DNA of 64,000 bases from Prauserella aidingensis (GCF_024171865.1 NZ_JAMTCN010000026.1:1-64000), one strand, 5' to 3'; positions 1-9,496 are shown, counted from the stretch's first letter. Numbers and translations: made by a program. Notes: generated from the letters alone by a model not told the origin.

Positions 1-1
1 G

Positions 2-343
2 GCACATGCCTGGTTCGCCGGTCACGGCGTGACCATCGAGCGAGTGCTCACCGACAACGCCTGGTCCTACCGCAAAAACACCTGGCAACAAGCCTGCGCC
101 GACCTGGGCATCGCCCGACGGTTCACCCGCCCCTGGCGCCCACAAACGAACGGAAAAGTCGAGCGCTACCACCGCACCCTGCTCGACGAATGGGCCTACC
201 AACAGCCCTACCACTCCGAAAACGAACGCCAGCGCGCGTTCGGTGACTGGCTCGACTGGTACAACTTCCACCGACCCCACACCGCAATCCACGGAGCCCC
301 ACCAGCCGACCGCGTCACCAACCTCTCCGAATCACACACCTAG
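2..343 (+). CDS. IS481-type transposase, C-terminal part (cut by window edge)
   Basis: This is the end of a DDE-type transposase (rve integrase core) that would cut and join insertion-sequence ends. The frame is open to the window edge, so the start lies outside; the first in-window start-like codon (GTG at 29) is not a real start. Visible are LTDNAWSYR, holding the second catalytic Asp, and NGKVERYHRTL, holding the catalytic Glu, followed by the W-N-x-x-RPH motif typical of IS481/IS3-like integrases. The stop at 341-343 lies only 10 bp before the MerR gene, so the element or remnant abuts that gene. Whether the copy is intact cannot be judged here. Confidence 0.85.
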   Translation, partial: AHAWFAGHGVTIERVLTDNAWSYRKNTWQQACADLGIARRFTRPWRPQTNGKVERYHRTLLDEWAYQQPYHSENERQRAFGDWLDWYNFHRPHTAIHGAPPADRVTNLSESHT

Positions 344-353
344 CGTCGCCGGT

Positions 354-1136
354 ATGACCACGACGACGATGACGATCGGCGAGGTGTCGCAGCGCACGGG
401 CCTCACCGAACGGACATTGCGCTACTACGAGGAGCTCGGCCTGCTGGCGCCCGAACGCGACTCCGCCGGACGGCGACGGTACGATGCCGCCCAGCTCGAC
501 CGCCTGTACCGGATCCGGCTGCTGCGCGAACTCGACACGCCCCTCGCCGACGTCGACCCGGACGGCGCCGACCTGCTCACCATCACCAGCAGGCAGCTCG
601 GCGCGCTCGACCGGCGGATCGGCGAGCTCTCCCGCCTGCGCGAGCGCGCGCGCACCGTCGAGGACCGGCTCGTGCGCGGCGACCACCCTGCCGACGCCGA
701 ACTCGTCGGCGTCATGGCCGGCCTGCCGCACACCGACTCGGACACCGTCGCGACGCGGCGTCTCACCCTGCTCGTCTACCGCGACATCGAGGCGGCCCAG
801 CGGCACCTCGTCGACGTGTTCGGCTTCGCTCCGGGGCCGTTGGCCCGTGACGACTCGGGCACGGTCGTGCACGGCGAGGTCCGCGCGGGCGACGGCGTCG
901 TCTGGATGCACCGGGAGGCCCCCGAGCACGGACTGGCGTCCCCGGCGACCCTCGGCGCCGCGACCCACTGCATGGCGGTGAACGTCGACGACTGCCACGC
1001 CCACCACGAGCGCGTGCGCGAGGCGAGTGGCGACATCGTCTACGCACCGACGGAGATGCCCTACGGAGTTCTCGAATACGGCGCGCGCGACTCCGAGGGC
1101 GGCCTGTGGTCGTTCATGCAGCCCCTCGACGAATGA
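354..1136 (+). CDS. MerR-family regulator fused to a C-terminal VOC (glyoxalase-like) domain
   Basis: Predicted 260-aa cytoplasmic regulator. Residues 6-75 form a MerR winged helix-turn-helix (TIGEVSQRTGLTERTLRYYEELGLL). A coiled dimerisation helix follows (about 75-120), and from about residue 135 there is a VOC-type fold (RRLTLLVYRDIEAAQRHL, then the closing strand GARDSEGGLWSFMQP) that would be the effector-binding part. ATG 354 is chosen because the MerR domain begins right behind it; the reading frame also runs upstream into the transposase tail, but that part is a shadow. There is no clear ribosome-binding site. A TAGCGT sequence at 341-346 could be a -10 element for a leaderless transcript. 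The ligand is unknown. Confidence 0.85.
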   Translation: MTTTTMTIGEVSQRTGLTERTLRYYEELGLLAPERDSAGRRRYDAAQLDRLYRIRLLRELDTPLADVDPDGADLLTITSRQLGALDRRIGELSRLRERARTVEDRLVRGDHPADAELVGVMAGLPHTDSDTVATRRLTLLVYRDIEAAQRHLVDVFGFAPGPLARDDSGTVVHGEVRAGDGVVWMHREAPEHGLASPATLGAATHCMAVNVDDCHAHHERVREASGDIVYAPTEMPYGVLEYGARDSEGGLWSFMQPLDE

Positions 1137-1232
1137 TCAGCCTGAGAGTGAGGACCGCGGCGAAGGCCCCGGAGGCAGAGCGCCGCGACGATCGGGACCG
1201 GGTCCGGGATCAGTCGTCGTCGTGGAGCGAAC

Positions 1233-2954
1233 TCAGGCAACCCCGCTCCTGCTGAGGGCACTGCGCGCAGTGGTTCGACGGGCGTAACCGGCCGCGATGA
1301 CGCGGCCCGGGGTCGCCTCGTCGTCGAGATCCCACACGTCCCAGTCGGCGTCGTCGGACCGCAGCCGTCCGGGTTCCTCGGTGGCCAGGACGACCACACC
1401 GGGGTAGTCGGCGAGCAGCCGCTGCACGAGTTCCGCGCCGCCTGCGCCGAGTTCGTCCTCGATGTGGTCGAGCACCACCAGCGGCGGCCGGGCGTAGAGC
1501 GCGCGGGCGAGCTGCAACCGCGCACGTTCCGACGGCGACAGGGGTTCGCCGCCGCGCCGCAGCATCGTCCGCTCCCCGTCCGGCAGCGCGCGTACCCGGG
1601 CGGCGAGGCCGACCGCCTCGAGTGCCCGGTCGACCGGCAGGTCGGATTCCGGGCTGCGGTAGCGCACGGCGCGCGCGACGGTGCCGCGTTCGAGCGCCAG
1701 GCCGCGCGCCGCGTAGCCGACGTGGCGGCGGCGTGCGGCGGAAGGCAGACTGCCGAGGTCGCGACCGGCCACGCGCACCCAGCCGCGGGCCTCGGATCCG
1801 GTGCCCGCCAACAGATGCAGCACCGCGGCGACACGCTCGGGCGACTCTCCCCGAAGAACCACCCGCGCGCCGGGTGCGGCCACGAGACCGGGCAGCCGCA
1901 CCCGGTCGACCGCGAGGTCGTGGACATGCACCTCCGCCGAGGCCCCGACCTCCTCACCACCGGCACCGCCGCGTGCCGGCGTCCGGGACGGTGTCGCGCG
2001 CGCCAACTCCGGGGCGAGGATCCGCCGGGCGGCGAGGAAGGACTGCCGGTACTCGACGATCCGGCCGAGGTCGTGGATCGGTGTGGCCAGCACGCCGACG
2101 ATGGTGATCGTCGTGGCCACGAGGGCGTGGGTGAGTCCGGCGCCGGCGCCGACGACAACGACGCCGAGGGTGGCGAGTGCCGCGGTGGACACGGCCGTGC
2201 CGCGCAGGTACCCGGCGACCCGCGCCCGCTGGATCGCGGTCTTCTGCACCCAGCCGCTGAGTTTGCGCAGCCGCCCCAGTTCGCGGTGCACGCCCCCGCC
2301 CGCGCGGATCGCCGAACCGGCCGCCACCGTGTCGGCGACCTGGGAAGCGAGCCGGCCACGCGCCTTGCGCACCGTCCGCGCGCGCACGTACGCGACGCGC
2401 GCGAGCGCGGCGAACACACAGCCCAGTACGGCCACGGGTCCCACCACGGCCAGGGTCAGTACCGGGTGCAGGGTTGCGAGCACCACCAGCACGCCGAGGA
2501 TCAGTGGGATGCCGCTGGCCAGGGGTGCGACACCCCAGGCGATCCAGTTGCGCACCGCCGTCAGGTCGTTGGTGGTGCGGGCGATGGTGATGCCGACCGA
2601 CGGTCCGCGCCCGTCGCCGAGTGCCGCGCCAAGCAGGCCGAGACGGATCTGGTGCACGTAGTCCTGGCTCAGCTTCTCCGCGAGGATCCACTCGACGACG
2701 CGCACGCCGCCCATGCACACCGCCGCCAGCAGGAGCACGCCCAGCCACGTCCACCGGTCGCCCGGAACGGACGAGAGCAGCCGCGGCATGGTGAACGCGG
2801 TGACGCCGGCCAGGGCCGCCTGCCCCAATCCGGCGCACACCAACAGCGCGAACGTGAGGCGCCGCCGCCCGGTGAGCAGCCGTGGCAACGCGGTCGCCTC
2901 CGCAGCGGAGTCGCCGCCGTGTTCGTCGGGCTCATCTCCGCCTGCAGTGCTCAC
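1233..2954 (-). CDS. ABC exporter-like half transporter with degenerate ATPase domain
   Basis: 573 aa. Residues about 30-290 hold an ABC exporter-type membrane domain (hydrophobic stretches near 35-60, 70-90, 145-190 and 255-290). The C-terminal part (about 340-550) aligns with an ABC ATPase but has lost its key motifs: the Walker A position reads RGESPERVAAV with no GxxGxGKS/T, the signature reads LSPSE instead of LSGGQ, and Walker B reads VVLDHIEDE with His in place of the catalytic Glu. ATP hydrolysis by this subunit alone is therefore unlikely. The GTG start overlaps the stop of the upstream P-loop gene (GTGA), implying translational coupling. It may be a pseudo-ATPase partner, or the P-loop partner may supply nucleotide chemistry. 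Substrate unknown. Confidence 0.75.
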   Translation of the reverse strand: MSTAGGDEPDEHGGDSAAEATALPRLLTGRRRLTFALLVCAGLGQAALAGVTAFTMPRLLSSVPGDRWTWLGVLLLAAVCMGGVRVVEWILAEKLSQDYVHQIRLGLLGAALGDGRGPSVGITIARTTNDLTAVRNWIAWGVAPLASGIPLILGVLVVLATLHPVLTLAVVGPVAVLGCVFAALARVAYVRARTVRKARGRLASQVADTVAAGSAIRAGGGVHRELGRLRKLSGWVQKTAIQRARVAGYLRGTAVSTAALATLGVVVVGAGAGLTHALVATTITIVGVLATPIHDLGRIVEYRQSFLAARRILAPELARATPSRTPARGGAGGEEVGASAEVHVHDLAVDRVRLPGLVAAPGARVVLRGESPERVAAVLHLLAGTGSEARGWVRVAGRDLGSLPSAARRRHVGYAARGLALERGTVARAVRYRSPESDLPVDRALEAVGLAARVRALPDGERTMLRRGGEPLSPSERARLQLARALYARPPLVVLDHIEDELGAGGAELVQRLLADYPGVVVLATEEPGRLRSDDADWDVWDLDDEATPGRVIAAGYARRTTARSALSRSGVA

Positions 2955-4111
2955 AACACGGTCCTGACGACGTCGGGTTCGGCCAGGTCCGAGGTCTCCA
3001 CCACCGGCACGTCGAGCATCGATCGGGCCTCACGCATCGCCAGCGGCGCCGAGGTCAGCACCCCGCTGACGGCGGCGACCTGCAGGCCGGCGCGCGTCAG
3101 CACGTCCATGCCGCCGACCGCACCGGCGGCGCCGTCGGCGGCGAACACCACACGGTCGACGACGGAGCGGAACGTCGGGTGCGTCAGCAGCTGCGCCGTC
3201 TCGTCCTGGTACAGCCCGTCGGCGACCTCGACGACCACGACGTCGGCGTTCGGAGTGGACAGTTCGGTGACCACCGAGGCGAGCAGGGCGCGCACCTGCG
3301 CGGGGGCGAGACGGAACGTGGAGGCGAAGCCGAAGTCGGTGAAGTCCAGTACCTGGCTGGCGCCCGCGTCGGCGAACCCGTGCGGGTCGCCGCCCGCGCC
3401 CGTTCCCGTCACCTTGCCCGCCGAGACGGTCAGGCCCGAGAGCACGAGGCCGCGGATGAGCGAGGAGACCGTGGTCGACTTCCCGGAGTTCATCGACGTG
3501 CCGAGCACGGCGACGACCATGGGGCCGGGGCCCATCCGCGGGCCGAGCGCCTGCCCGCCGAGGCGGCGTTCGGCGAACCGGCCGAGGGTCACGACGCCGT
3601 GGTCGTCGGCGAGCAGACCCAGCGGCTGGATCGCGGTCGCATCCGACACCTTGGCGTGCTTCGAGGTCGCCAGGGCAGCCAGGCCGCCGGCGGCGACGAG
3701 GTTCACGGGCCGCAGGTCGCCGGGCACCTCGGCCTCGAACTGGTCGGGTGCGTAACGGTGGCCGTAGGCGACGAGGATCTCGTCACCCACGTACAGCAGC
3801 TGGCGCCGGCTCACCGGGCTCTCCAGGCGGGTGTGCATGCCCAGCCGTTCGATCCTGGCCAGGACGACGTCACCGGGGTTGGGCGTGACGTCGGGGCCGT
3901 CGAGCAGCGTGTAACCGGTCGGGTCGGCGTCGATGCGCGCAGCAACGGACCGGGTCGTGTACGCCTTCTTCGCCCTGCACAGGCGGGCCGGCGACAGTTC
4001 CGGCCGCGGCCGCGTTTCCGGCTCGGTGGTCGTATCGATCGCCGGCCCTGCAACGTGCACGCGGACCGCAGTCGCCGCCGGCGGGCCGATCTGATCGGTG
4101 GCGACGCTCAT
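2951..4111 (-). CDS. P-loop NTPase-like protein (DUF1611-like), coupled to the ABC gene
   Basis: 386 aa from the ATG at 4111, chosen because an AGAAAGGG ribosome-binding site lies just upstream; a longer frame begins at 4150 without one. The first ~190 residues are unannotated. From about residue 199 a P-loop core begins: VVAVLGTSMNSGKSTT is a good Walker A, followed by GKVTGTGAGGDPHGFADAG and a hydrophobic strand ADVVVVEVADGL that could be Walker B. This arrangement recalls DUF1611/dethiobiotin-synthetase-like P-loop enzymes, but I cannot name a reaction. It is the first gene of a two-gene operon with the degenerate ABC protein. The 238 bp upstream (4112-4349) carry no convincing gene. Confidence 0.7.
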   Translation of the reverse strand: MSVATDQIGPPAATAVRVHVAGPAIDTTTEPETRPRPELSPARLCRAKKAYTTRSVAARIDADPTGYTLLDGPDVTPNPGDVVLARIERLGMHTRLESPVSRRQLLYVGDEILVAYGHRYAPDQFEAEVPGDLRPVNLVAAGGLAALATSKHAKVSDATAIQPLGLLADDHGVVTLGRFAERRLGGQALGPRMGPGPMVVAVLGTSMNSGKSTTVSSLIRGLVLSGLTVSAGKVTGTGAGGDPHGFADAGASQVLDFTDFGFASTFRLAPAQVRALLASVVTELSTPNADVVVVEVADGLYQDETAQLLTHPTFRSVVDRVVFAADGAAGAVGGMDVLTRAGLQVAAVSGVLTSAPLAMREARSMLDVPVVETSDLAEPDVVRTVL

Positions 4112-4349
4112 GGTGCCCTTTCTCTTCCCTCTGGGAGCGCGCGATCCCACGCGCCGTCAACGAAAAGAAAGTTACCGACATCGAATGAGCCCTTAATGGG
4201 AACCGGATGAAGGAGCCCTCATCGTCCCGGAAATCCTGCGGAGGTGAATACTCGTCGACATTGACGTGTTTCGAAAGTGAATCCCGATCATCCGGAGTGC
4301 ACATTCTCGTCAAGGTCGGGGCCGTCGACGGTGACTGTCCACACCGGAC

Positions 4350-5288
4350 CTAGTCCGGTCTCCTCCCCGCGGCACCGTCGCCGAGGTCGAGGGCCGGTTC
4401 ACCGCCGTCGCCCGCGCCGGTGAAGAGTTCCAGGAAGGCAGCCAGCGCGGGGTTGTCGTTCTCGGCGCGCCACGCCACCCGCAACTCGACCGGGTCCGGG
4501 ACCGGCAGCGCGACGGGCCGGAACACGAGTCCGGCGAACCGCAGCCGCGCCGCCGTCGACGGCACCAACGCGATCCCGAGTCCCGCCTCGACCAAGGCCA
4601 GCGCGGTGTGCACCTGCGAGACGTACTGCACGTACGTCGGCCGCACCCCCGCTTCGCCGAAGATGCCCACGACGAGGTCGTAGAAGTACCGCGCCTCGAG
4701 CGGCGAGTAGCCCACGACGTCGGCTCCGTGGAACGCCTCGAGCGGGAGTCTCTGCTCGTCGGCCAGCCGGTGCCCGGCGGGCAGCGCGGCCACCAGCGCC
4801 CCCGTCCCCACCAGGCGGGACTCCACCCCGGGCGGCGTCGGCGGACGCACCAGGCCCGCGTCCAGCGTGCCGGTCGAGATCCGGTCCAGCTGATCCCGCG
4901 TGACCAGTTCCTGCAGCACGACCTCGACGTGCGGGAGCCGTTCGGCCACGGTACGCAGCACCGTACCCAGGACGCCGTATCCGGACGTCGCCGTGAACCC
5001 CAGGTTGAGCGGGCCTGCGCGGCCCGCCGTCATCCGCCGGGCGGACTGTGCGGCGTTCGCGGCGTCGTGCAGCAACCGGCGGGCGTCGCGCAGGAACGCC
5101 CGCCCCGCGGGGGTGAGCCGTACCGTCCGCCCGCTGCGGTCGATCAGGCTCACACCGAGTTCCTTCTCCAGTTGCTGGATCTGCCTGCTGAGCGGCGGCT
5201 GCGTCATGGTCAGCCGTTCGGCGGCACGGCCGAAGTGGCCTTCCTCGGCGACGGCGACGAACCCCGTCAGCTGCTGGATCGTGAACAT
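4350..5288 (-). CDS. LysR-family regulator, probably of the divergent glucarate genes
   Basis: 312 aa. The N-terminal winged HTH is clear ([40 protein letters not shown] in two halves, residues 2-41), followed by a two-lobe effector domain to about residue 295. The ATG at 5288 is used because the LysR domain begins at once; the frame extends upstream to 5408 without family similarity. The gene is divergent from kdgD across 106 bp, the classic arrangement for a LysR protein controlling its neighbour and itself. A keto-sugar acid or glucarate-type acid would be the natural effector; this is inference. The stop codon lies in the loop of a small 7-bp hairpin (4343-4359). Confidence 0.88.
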   Translation of the reverse strand: MFTIQQLTGFVAVAEEGHFGRAAERLTMTQPPLSRQIQQLEKELGVSLIDRSGRTVRLTPAGRAFLRDARRLLHDAANAAQSARRMTAGRAGPLNLGFTATSGYGVLGTVLRTVAERLPHVEVVLQELVTRDQLDRISTGTLDAGLVRPPTPPGVESRLVGTGALVAALPAGHRLADEQRLPLEAFHGADVVGYSPLEARYFYDLVVGIFGEAGVRPTYVQYVSQVHTALALVEAGLGIALVPSTAARLRFAGLVFRPVALPVPDPVELRVAWRAENDNPALAAFLELFTGAGDGGEPALDLGDGAAGRRPD

Positions 5289-5394
5289 CGATGCATTTCC
5301 TGAATCAGAGGATGCGAAATCAGAGTTGGACGTGCATTGCTCGACGAGCCTAGCGTTCCCGCCACGGGCCAGACCACCCTGGAGGAAGTACGCG
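5289..5394. promoter_or_regulatory. Divergent lysR/kdgD control region
   Basis: This 106-bp gap must hold promoters in both directions. It is less GC-rich than its surroundings and contains a TCCT-N7-AGGA interrupted dyad around 5297-5311, compatible with the T-N11-A type of LysR site but too weak to call. The kdgD ribosome-binding site GGAGGA lies at 5381-5386. Confidence 0.4.
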
Positions 5395-6321
5395 ATGTCC
5401 CAGTTCACGCCCCACGAAACCGCCCGGCAGCTGTCGGACGGGCTCCTGTCGTTCCCGGTGACCCACTTCCGGGACGACCTGAGCTTCGACGAGCCCGCCT
5501 ACCGCGAGAACATCGCCTGGTTGAGCGGCTTCGGCGCGGCCGGGCTCTTCGCCGCGGGCGGCACCGGCGAGTTCTTCTCGCTGACCCCCGACGAGGTGTC
5601 GACGGTGGTGACGGCGGCCGTCGCCGAGACACCCGACGACGTCCCCGTGATCGCACCGGCCGGCTACGGCACCGCCACCGCCGTCGAGCTGGCGCGTGCC
5701 GCCGAGCGCGCGGGTGCCGCCGGCCTGCTGCTGCTGCCGCCGTACCTCACGGAGGCATCGCAGGACGGCCTCGTCGAACACGTCAAGGCCGTCTGCGCGG
5801 CCACGTCGCTCGGCGTGATCATCTACAGCCGCGCCAACGCGATCTACACCGACGAGACGGTCGCGCGCCTGGCCGACGCGTGCCCCAACCTGGTCGGATT
5901 CAAGGACGGGGTCGGCGACATCGAGCGCATGACCCGCATCCACACGCGGCTCGGCGACCGGCTGACCTACGTCGGCGGCCTCCCCACGGCCGAGACGTTC
6001 GCCCTGCCGTACCTGGAATTGGGTGTGACGACCTACTCGTCGGCCATGTACAACTTCGTCCCCGAGTTCGCGCAGCGGTTCTTCACCGCCGTCCGCGCGC
6101 ACGACCGCGCCACGGTCGACCGCTACCTCGCCGAGTTCGTCCTGCCCTACTGCGACATCCGCAACCGCAAGGCCGGCTACGCGGTGAGCATCGTGAAGGC
6201 GGGGATGAAGGCCATCGGACGCCCGGCCGGTCCGGTTCGCGCCCCGCTGACCGATCTCGACGACGACGAGCTCACGCAGCTCACCGAGTTGATTTCCCGT
6301 ATCCCCGAGGAGAACGCATGA
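5395..6321 (+). CDS. kdgD: 5-dehydro-4-deoxyglucarate dehydratase
   Basis: 308 aa, the usual length for this class I aldolase-fold enzyme (DHDPS/NAL superfamily). It dehydrates and decarboxylates 5-dehydro-4-deoxy-D-glucarate to 2-oxoglutarate semialdehyde. The substrate-binding GGTGEFFSL (55-63), the conserved Tyr in VIIYSRANA (Tyr144) and the Schiff-base Lys in GFKDG (Lys170) are all present. ATG 5395 follows GGAGGA with good spacing. The stop overlaps the next gene (ATGA), so it is coupled to the semialdehyde dehydrogenase that takes its product. It is the meeting point of glucarate and galactarate/galacturonate oxidation, which fits the uronate genes at 11-16 kb. Confidence 0.92.
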   Translation: MSQFTPHETARQLSDGLLSFPVTHFRDDLSFDEPAYRENIAWLSGFGAAGLFAAGGTGEFFSLTPDEVSTVVTAAVAETPDDVPVIAPAGYGTATAVELARAAERAGAAGLLLLPPYLTEASQDGLVEHVKAVCAATSLGVIIYSRANAIYTDETVARLADACPNLVGFKDGVGDIERMTRIHTRLGDRLTYVGGLPTAETFALPYLELGVTTYSSAMYNFVPEFAQRFFTAVRAHDRATVDRYLAEFVLPYCDIRNRKAGYAVSIVKAGMKAIGRPAGPVRAPLTDLDDDELTQLTELISRIPEENA

Positions 6322-7898
6322 ACACCCCGACCGGTCGAATGATCATCGCGGGCGAACCGGTCGCAGGCAGCGGCACGGAGATCCGCGCCGTCGACCCGAG
6401 CACCGGCGACCGGCTGGAACCCGCCTTCGCCTACGGTGGCGCGGCCGAGGTCGACCGCGCGTGCACCGCCGCGTGGGAGGCGTTCGGCACCTACCGGGCG
6501 CTGCCGGTGACGAGGCGTGCCGAGCTGCTCGAACGCATCGCCGACAACATCGAGGCGATCGGCGACGCCCTGGTCGAACGTGCCCACGCCGAGTCCGGCC
6601 TGCCGGTCGCGCGCCTCACGGGTGAGCGCGGCCGCACCACGGGCCAGCTGCGCATGTTCGCGACGCTGCTGCGCGACGGCAACCTCGAGATCCCCCGGAT
6701 CGACCCCGCACAGCCGGACCGCACGCCGCCGCGTGCCGACATCCGCCAGCGGGACGTGCCGCTCGGCCCCGTCGCCGTGTTCGGTGCCAGCAACTTCCCC
6801 CTCGCCTTCTCGGTCGCGGGCGGCGACACCGCGTCGGCGCTCGCGGCGGGCTGTCCCGTCGTCGTCAAGGGCCACGACGCCCATCCCGGCACGTCGGAGC
6901 TCGTCGGGCGAGCGGTCAGCGACGCGGTCACCGCGACGGGCCTGCCCGCGGGCACCTTCTCCCTGCTGTTCGGCCACGGTCCCGACCTCGGCACGGCGCT
7001 GGTCACCGATCCGCGCATCCGTGCCGTGGGCTTCACCGGGTCGCGGCAGGGCGGGCTCGCGCTCGTGGCCGCCGCGCAGGCGCGTCCGCACCCCATCCCG
7101 GTGTACGCCGAGATGAGCAGCACGAACCCCGTGTTCCTGTTGCCGGGCGCACTCGCCGATCGGGCCGCGGACCTCGGCACCGCGTTCGTCGGTTCGCTCA
7201 CCCTCGGCGCTGGCCAGTTCTGCACCAACCCGGGCATCGTCGTCGCCGTGGACGGTCCGGACCTGCAGCGGTTCGTGGACGCGGCCACGACCGCGATCGC
7301 CGCGTCGGAGCCCGCCACGATGCTCACGCCCGGGATCGCCGACGCCTACTCCCAGGGCGTCACGACGATGTCCGGCCACGACGGCGTCGAGGTGCTCGCC
7401 CGCGGCTCCGCATCGGACAAGCCGGTCACCTGCCGTCCCGCGCTGCTCGCCACCGACGCCGAACGCTTCGTCGCCGACGAATCGTTGCAGCAGGAGGTGT
7501 TCGGCTCCTGCGGCATCGTGGTGCGCTGCCGCGACACGGCCCAGGTGCGCGCCGTCGCCGACGCACTCGAAGGACAGCTGACCGCGACCGTCCACACCGG
7601 AGCCGGCGACGAGACCGAAGCGGCGGCCCTGCTGCCCTCACTGGAACTCGTCGCGGGCCGCGTGCTGTTCAACGGCTGGCCCACCGGCGTCGAGGTCGGC
7701 CACGCCATGGTGCACGGCGGCCCGTTCCCCGCCACGTCGGACTCGCGCACGACCTCGGTCGGCACCCGCGCCGTGGAGCGGTTCCTGCGCCCCGTGTCGT
7801 ACCAGGACGTGCCGGCGGACCTGCTGCCCGGCCCGATCGCCGACGGCAACCCCGACGGCCTGCTGCGCCGGGTCGACGGCGCCGTCGAACGGCACTAG
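6318..7898 (+). CDS. 2-oxoglutarate semialdehyde dehydrogenase (aldehyde dehydrogenase, NADP-type)
   Basis: 526 aa ALDH of the KGSADH branch that is usually paired with kdgD. It would oxidise 2-oxoglutarate semialdehyde to 2-oxoglutarate. The oxyanion Asn is in GASNFPLAF (Asn159), the nucleotide fold motif is [10 protein letters not shown] (about 238), the general-base Glu is in YAEMSSTNP (Glu265) and the nucleophile is in [10 protein letters not shown] (Cys302). The start ATG overlaps the kdgD stop by 4 nt. A strong hairpin at 7907-7945 follows, so most transcripts of the kdgD operon probably end here. Confidence 0.9.
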   Translation: MNTPTGRMIIAGEPVAGSGTEIRAVDPSTGDRLEPAFAYGGAAEVDRACTAAWEAFGTYRALPVTRRAELLERIADNIEAIGDALVERAHAESGLPVARLTGERGRTTGQLRMFATLLRDGNLEIPRIDPAQPDRTPPRADIRQRDVPLGPVAVFGASNFPLAFSVAGGDTASALAAGCPVVVKGHDAHPGTSELVGRAVSDAVTATGLPAGTFSLLFGHGPDLGTALVTDPRIRAVGFTGSRQGGLALVAAAQARPHPIPVYAEMSSTNPVFLLPGALADRAADLGTAFVGSLTLGAGQFCTNPGIVVAVDGPDLQRFVDAATTAIAASEPATMLTPGIADAYSQGVTTMSGHDGVEVLARGSASDKPVTCRPALLATDAERFVADESLQQEVFGSCGIVVRCRDTAQVRAVADALEGQLTATVHTGAGDETEAAALLPSLELVAGRVLFNGWPTGVEVGHAMVHGGPFPATSDSRTTSVGTRAVERFLRPVSYQDVPADLLPGPIADGNPDGLLRRVDGAVERH

Positions 7899-7906
7899 CC
7901 GTCACC

Positions 7907-7945
7907 GGCGGGTGCCCGTCCCGAACCCCGGGGCGGGCACCCGCC
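7907..7945 (+). terminator. Hairpin after the kdgD operon
   Basis: Perfect 12-bp arms (7907-7918 and 7934-7945) with a 15-nt loop, 9 bp behind the dehydrogenase stop. There is no U-tract, as is common for actinobacterial terminators. It may reduce rather than abolish read-through into the Nramp-like gene, which lies on the same strand. Confidence 0.7.
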
Positions 7946-8030
7946 CGCTCTCCCCACCGATCGCCGTCCCACGCCATCGGGACGCCCGACTCGGCCCAAT
8001 TCCCTCCGGAAACAGTCAAAGAGGACCGTG

Positions 8031-9320
8031 ATGGACCACGAAGCCAACAATGCCGCCGTCGAGAATCCGAAAGTGACCGTTCGGGATCGACTACGAAAAT
8101 TCGGGCCGGGAATCGTCGCCGTCCTGAGCATGATGGGGGCGGGCGACCTCGTCACCGCCTCCGTGTCCGGCTCGAGCTACGGCTACAATCTCATGTGGCT
8201 GCTCGCCCTGTCCCTGATCGTCCGGTTCGTCATCGTGAACCTCATGGGCCGGTACCAGGTCCTGAACACGAAGGGGCAGACGATCGTCGAGGGATACCGG
8301 GATGTGTCCAAGTACTTCCCGTGGTTCATCGGCATCGCGATCCTGATCAGCGGCCATCTGCTCAACGCCTACATGATCACCGGCGCGGGCGAGGCGCTGA
8401 CGTGGATCTTCGGCATCGGGCAGCCGTTCCTCTGGTCGTGTGCCGTGGTGCTGGTCAGCCTGTTCGTCATCGGGCGCAACGTCTACACCACGATCGAGAA
8501 GCTGCTGAAGCTCTTCCTCGTCCTGATGACCATCGCCTTCCTCGGGTTGGCGATCTACTCGCTCCCCGACGTGGGCGGGATCGTCAAGGCCACGGTCGGC
8601 TTCAGCATCCCGGAGAACACCGGCACGTTCGGCGTCTTCGCGGTCGCGCTTTCCCTGATCGGGGCCGTGGCAGGGTCGATGGCCAACTTCCTGTACCCCT
8701 ACTTCGTCAAGGACAAGGGCTGGACGGGCGTCGGATACAAGAAGACCCAACGCAACGACATCCTGTTCGGCATCTGTGCCGCCATCGTCATCAACCTGGC
8801 CGTCTGGGTGGTCGGAGCCGAGCTGCTCGCACCGAACAACATCGCCGTCGACAGCCTCGAGGACATCTCCAGGGCGCTGTCGCTGCACCTGGGAGAGTTC
8901 GGCGCTCTGGTCTTCTACATCGGCGCGTTCGGCATCCTCTACAGCAGCGTGATCGGCTTCGCGAACGGCTTCCCCAAGGTGGTCATCGACTGCCTGCACG
9001 TCGTCCGGCCCGCGCGGCGGGAGCGCTACGGACGGAAGTTCGAGGACGACCCGTGGTTCAAGTGGGTCAGCCTGTTCATCCTCATCTCCCCCATCGTCTG
9101 GTCCGTGCCGGGAATGCCCGGGTTCGTCGAGATGGCCGTCTTCGTGACCGGACTGCAGGCGGTCGTCGTCCCGATCGTGGCGGTCGGCCTGCTGATCCTC
9201 GTCAACAAGCGCAGCCACCTGGGCGAGCACAAGGCGAACGTCGTCGAGAACATCGTGCTGTTCCTGACCACCGCACTGGCGATCTGGGTCAGTGTCGAGG
9301 TGGTGCTCGGGTGGTTCTGA
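8031..9320 (+). CDS. Nramp-fold membrane transporter lacking the metal-binding motifs
   Basis: 429 aa, about 11 hydrophobic segments, an Nramp-type fold by its opening FGPGIVAVLSMMGAGD and overall layout. In metal-transporting Nramp proteins TM1 carries DPGN and TM6 carries MPH. Here TM1 reads GAGD (36-39) and the TM6 position reads SMANFLYP (216-223), so the metal-coordinating Asp, Asn and His are missing. A non-metal substrate is likely. The position behind kdgD and the semialdehyde dehydrogenase suggests a sugar acid or other carboxylate, but that is inference. ATG 8031 is preferred over GTG 8028 because GAGG at 8021-8024 is better spaced for it. The gene is convergent with the ThDP enzyme gene. 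Confidence 0.8.
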   Translation: MDHEANNAAVENPKVTVRDRLRKFGPGIVAVLSMMGAGDLVTASVSGSSYGYNLMWLLALSLIVRFVIVNLMGRYQVLNTKGQTIVEGYRDVSKYFPWFIGIAILISGHLLNAYMITGAGEALTWIFGIGQPFLWSCAVVLVSLFVIGRNVYTTIEKLLKLFLVLMTIAFLGLAIYSLPDVGGIVKATVGFSIPENTGTFGVFAVALSLIGAVAGSMANFLYPYFVKDKGWTGVGYKKTQRNDILFGICAAIVINLAVWVVGAELLAPNNIAVDSLEDISRALSLHLGEFGALVFYIGAFGILYSSVIGFANGFPKVVIDCLHVVRPARRERYGRKFEDDPWFKWVSLFILISPIVWSVPGMPGFVEMAVFVTGLQAVVVPIVAVGLLILVNKRSHLGEHKANVVENIVLFLTTALAIWVSVEVVLGWF

Positions 9321-9391
9321 CCGGCTGAGCAGCGGCCCGAGGAGCCGGCCGACGGTGCCGGCACCCCGGCCCCGCGGAGAGGACGCGGCGC

Positions 9392-9434
9392 AACGGCGCA
9401 CCCGGATCGCCGAGAGGCGAACGGGTGCGCCGTT
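9392..9434. terminator. Bidirectional hairpin between convergent genes
   Basis: Perfect 13-bp arms (9392-9404 and 9422-9434) around a 17-nt loop, in the gap between the Nramp-like gene (+) and the ThDP enzyme gene (-). It would serve both strands. Confidence 0.75.
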
Positions 9435-9496
9435 CGCGTGCGGCACGCGTGACCTCCCGGTTCGGCGCCCCGAGGACCACATCGCCGACATCACGA

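Noticed and set aside
1464-3755. Open frame of 763 codons on the plus strand
   Set aside because: Antisense to the ABC and P-loop genes, biased composition, no domain, no ribosome-binding site.
3870-4304. Possible small peptide gene (for example a RiPP precursor) upstream of the P-loop/ABC pair
   Set aside because: The first ~50 codons lie in the intergenic region, but the frame continues deep into the P-loop gene out of frame, with no ribosome-binding site and no leader/core pattern.
5337-7898. Open frame of 853 codons across kdgD and the dehydrogenase
   Set aside because: Its first part is an out-of-frame reading of kdgD; only the part from 6318 is the real dehydrogenase gene.
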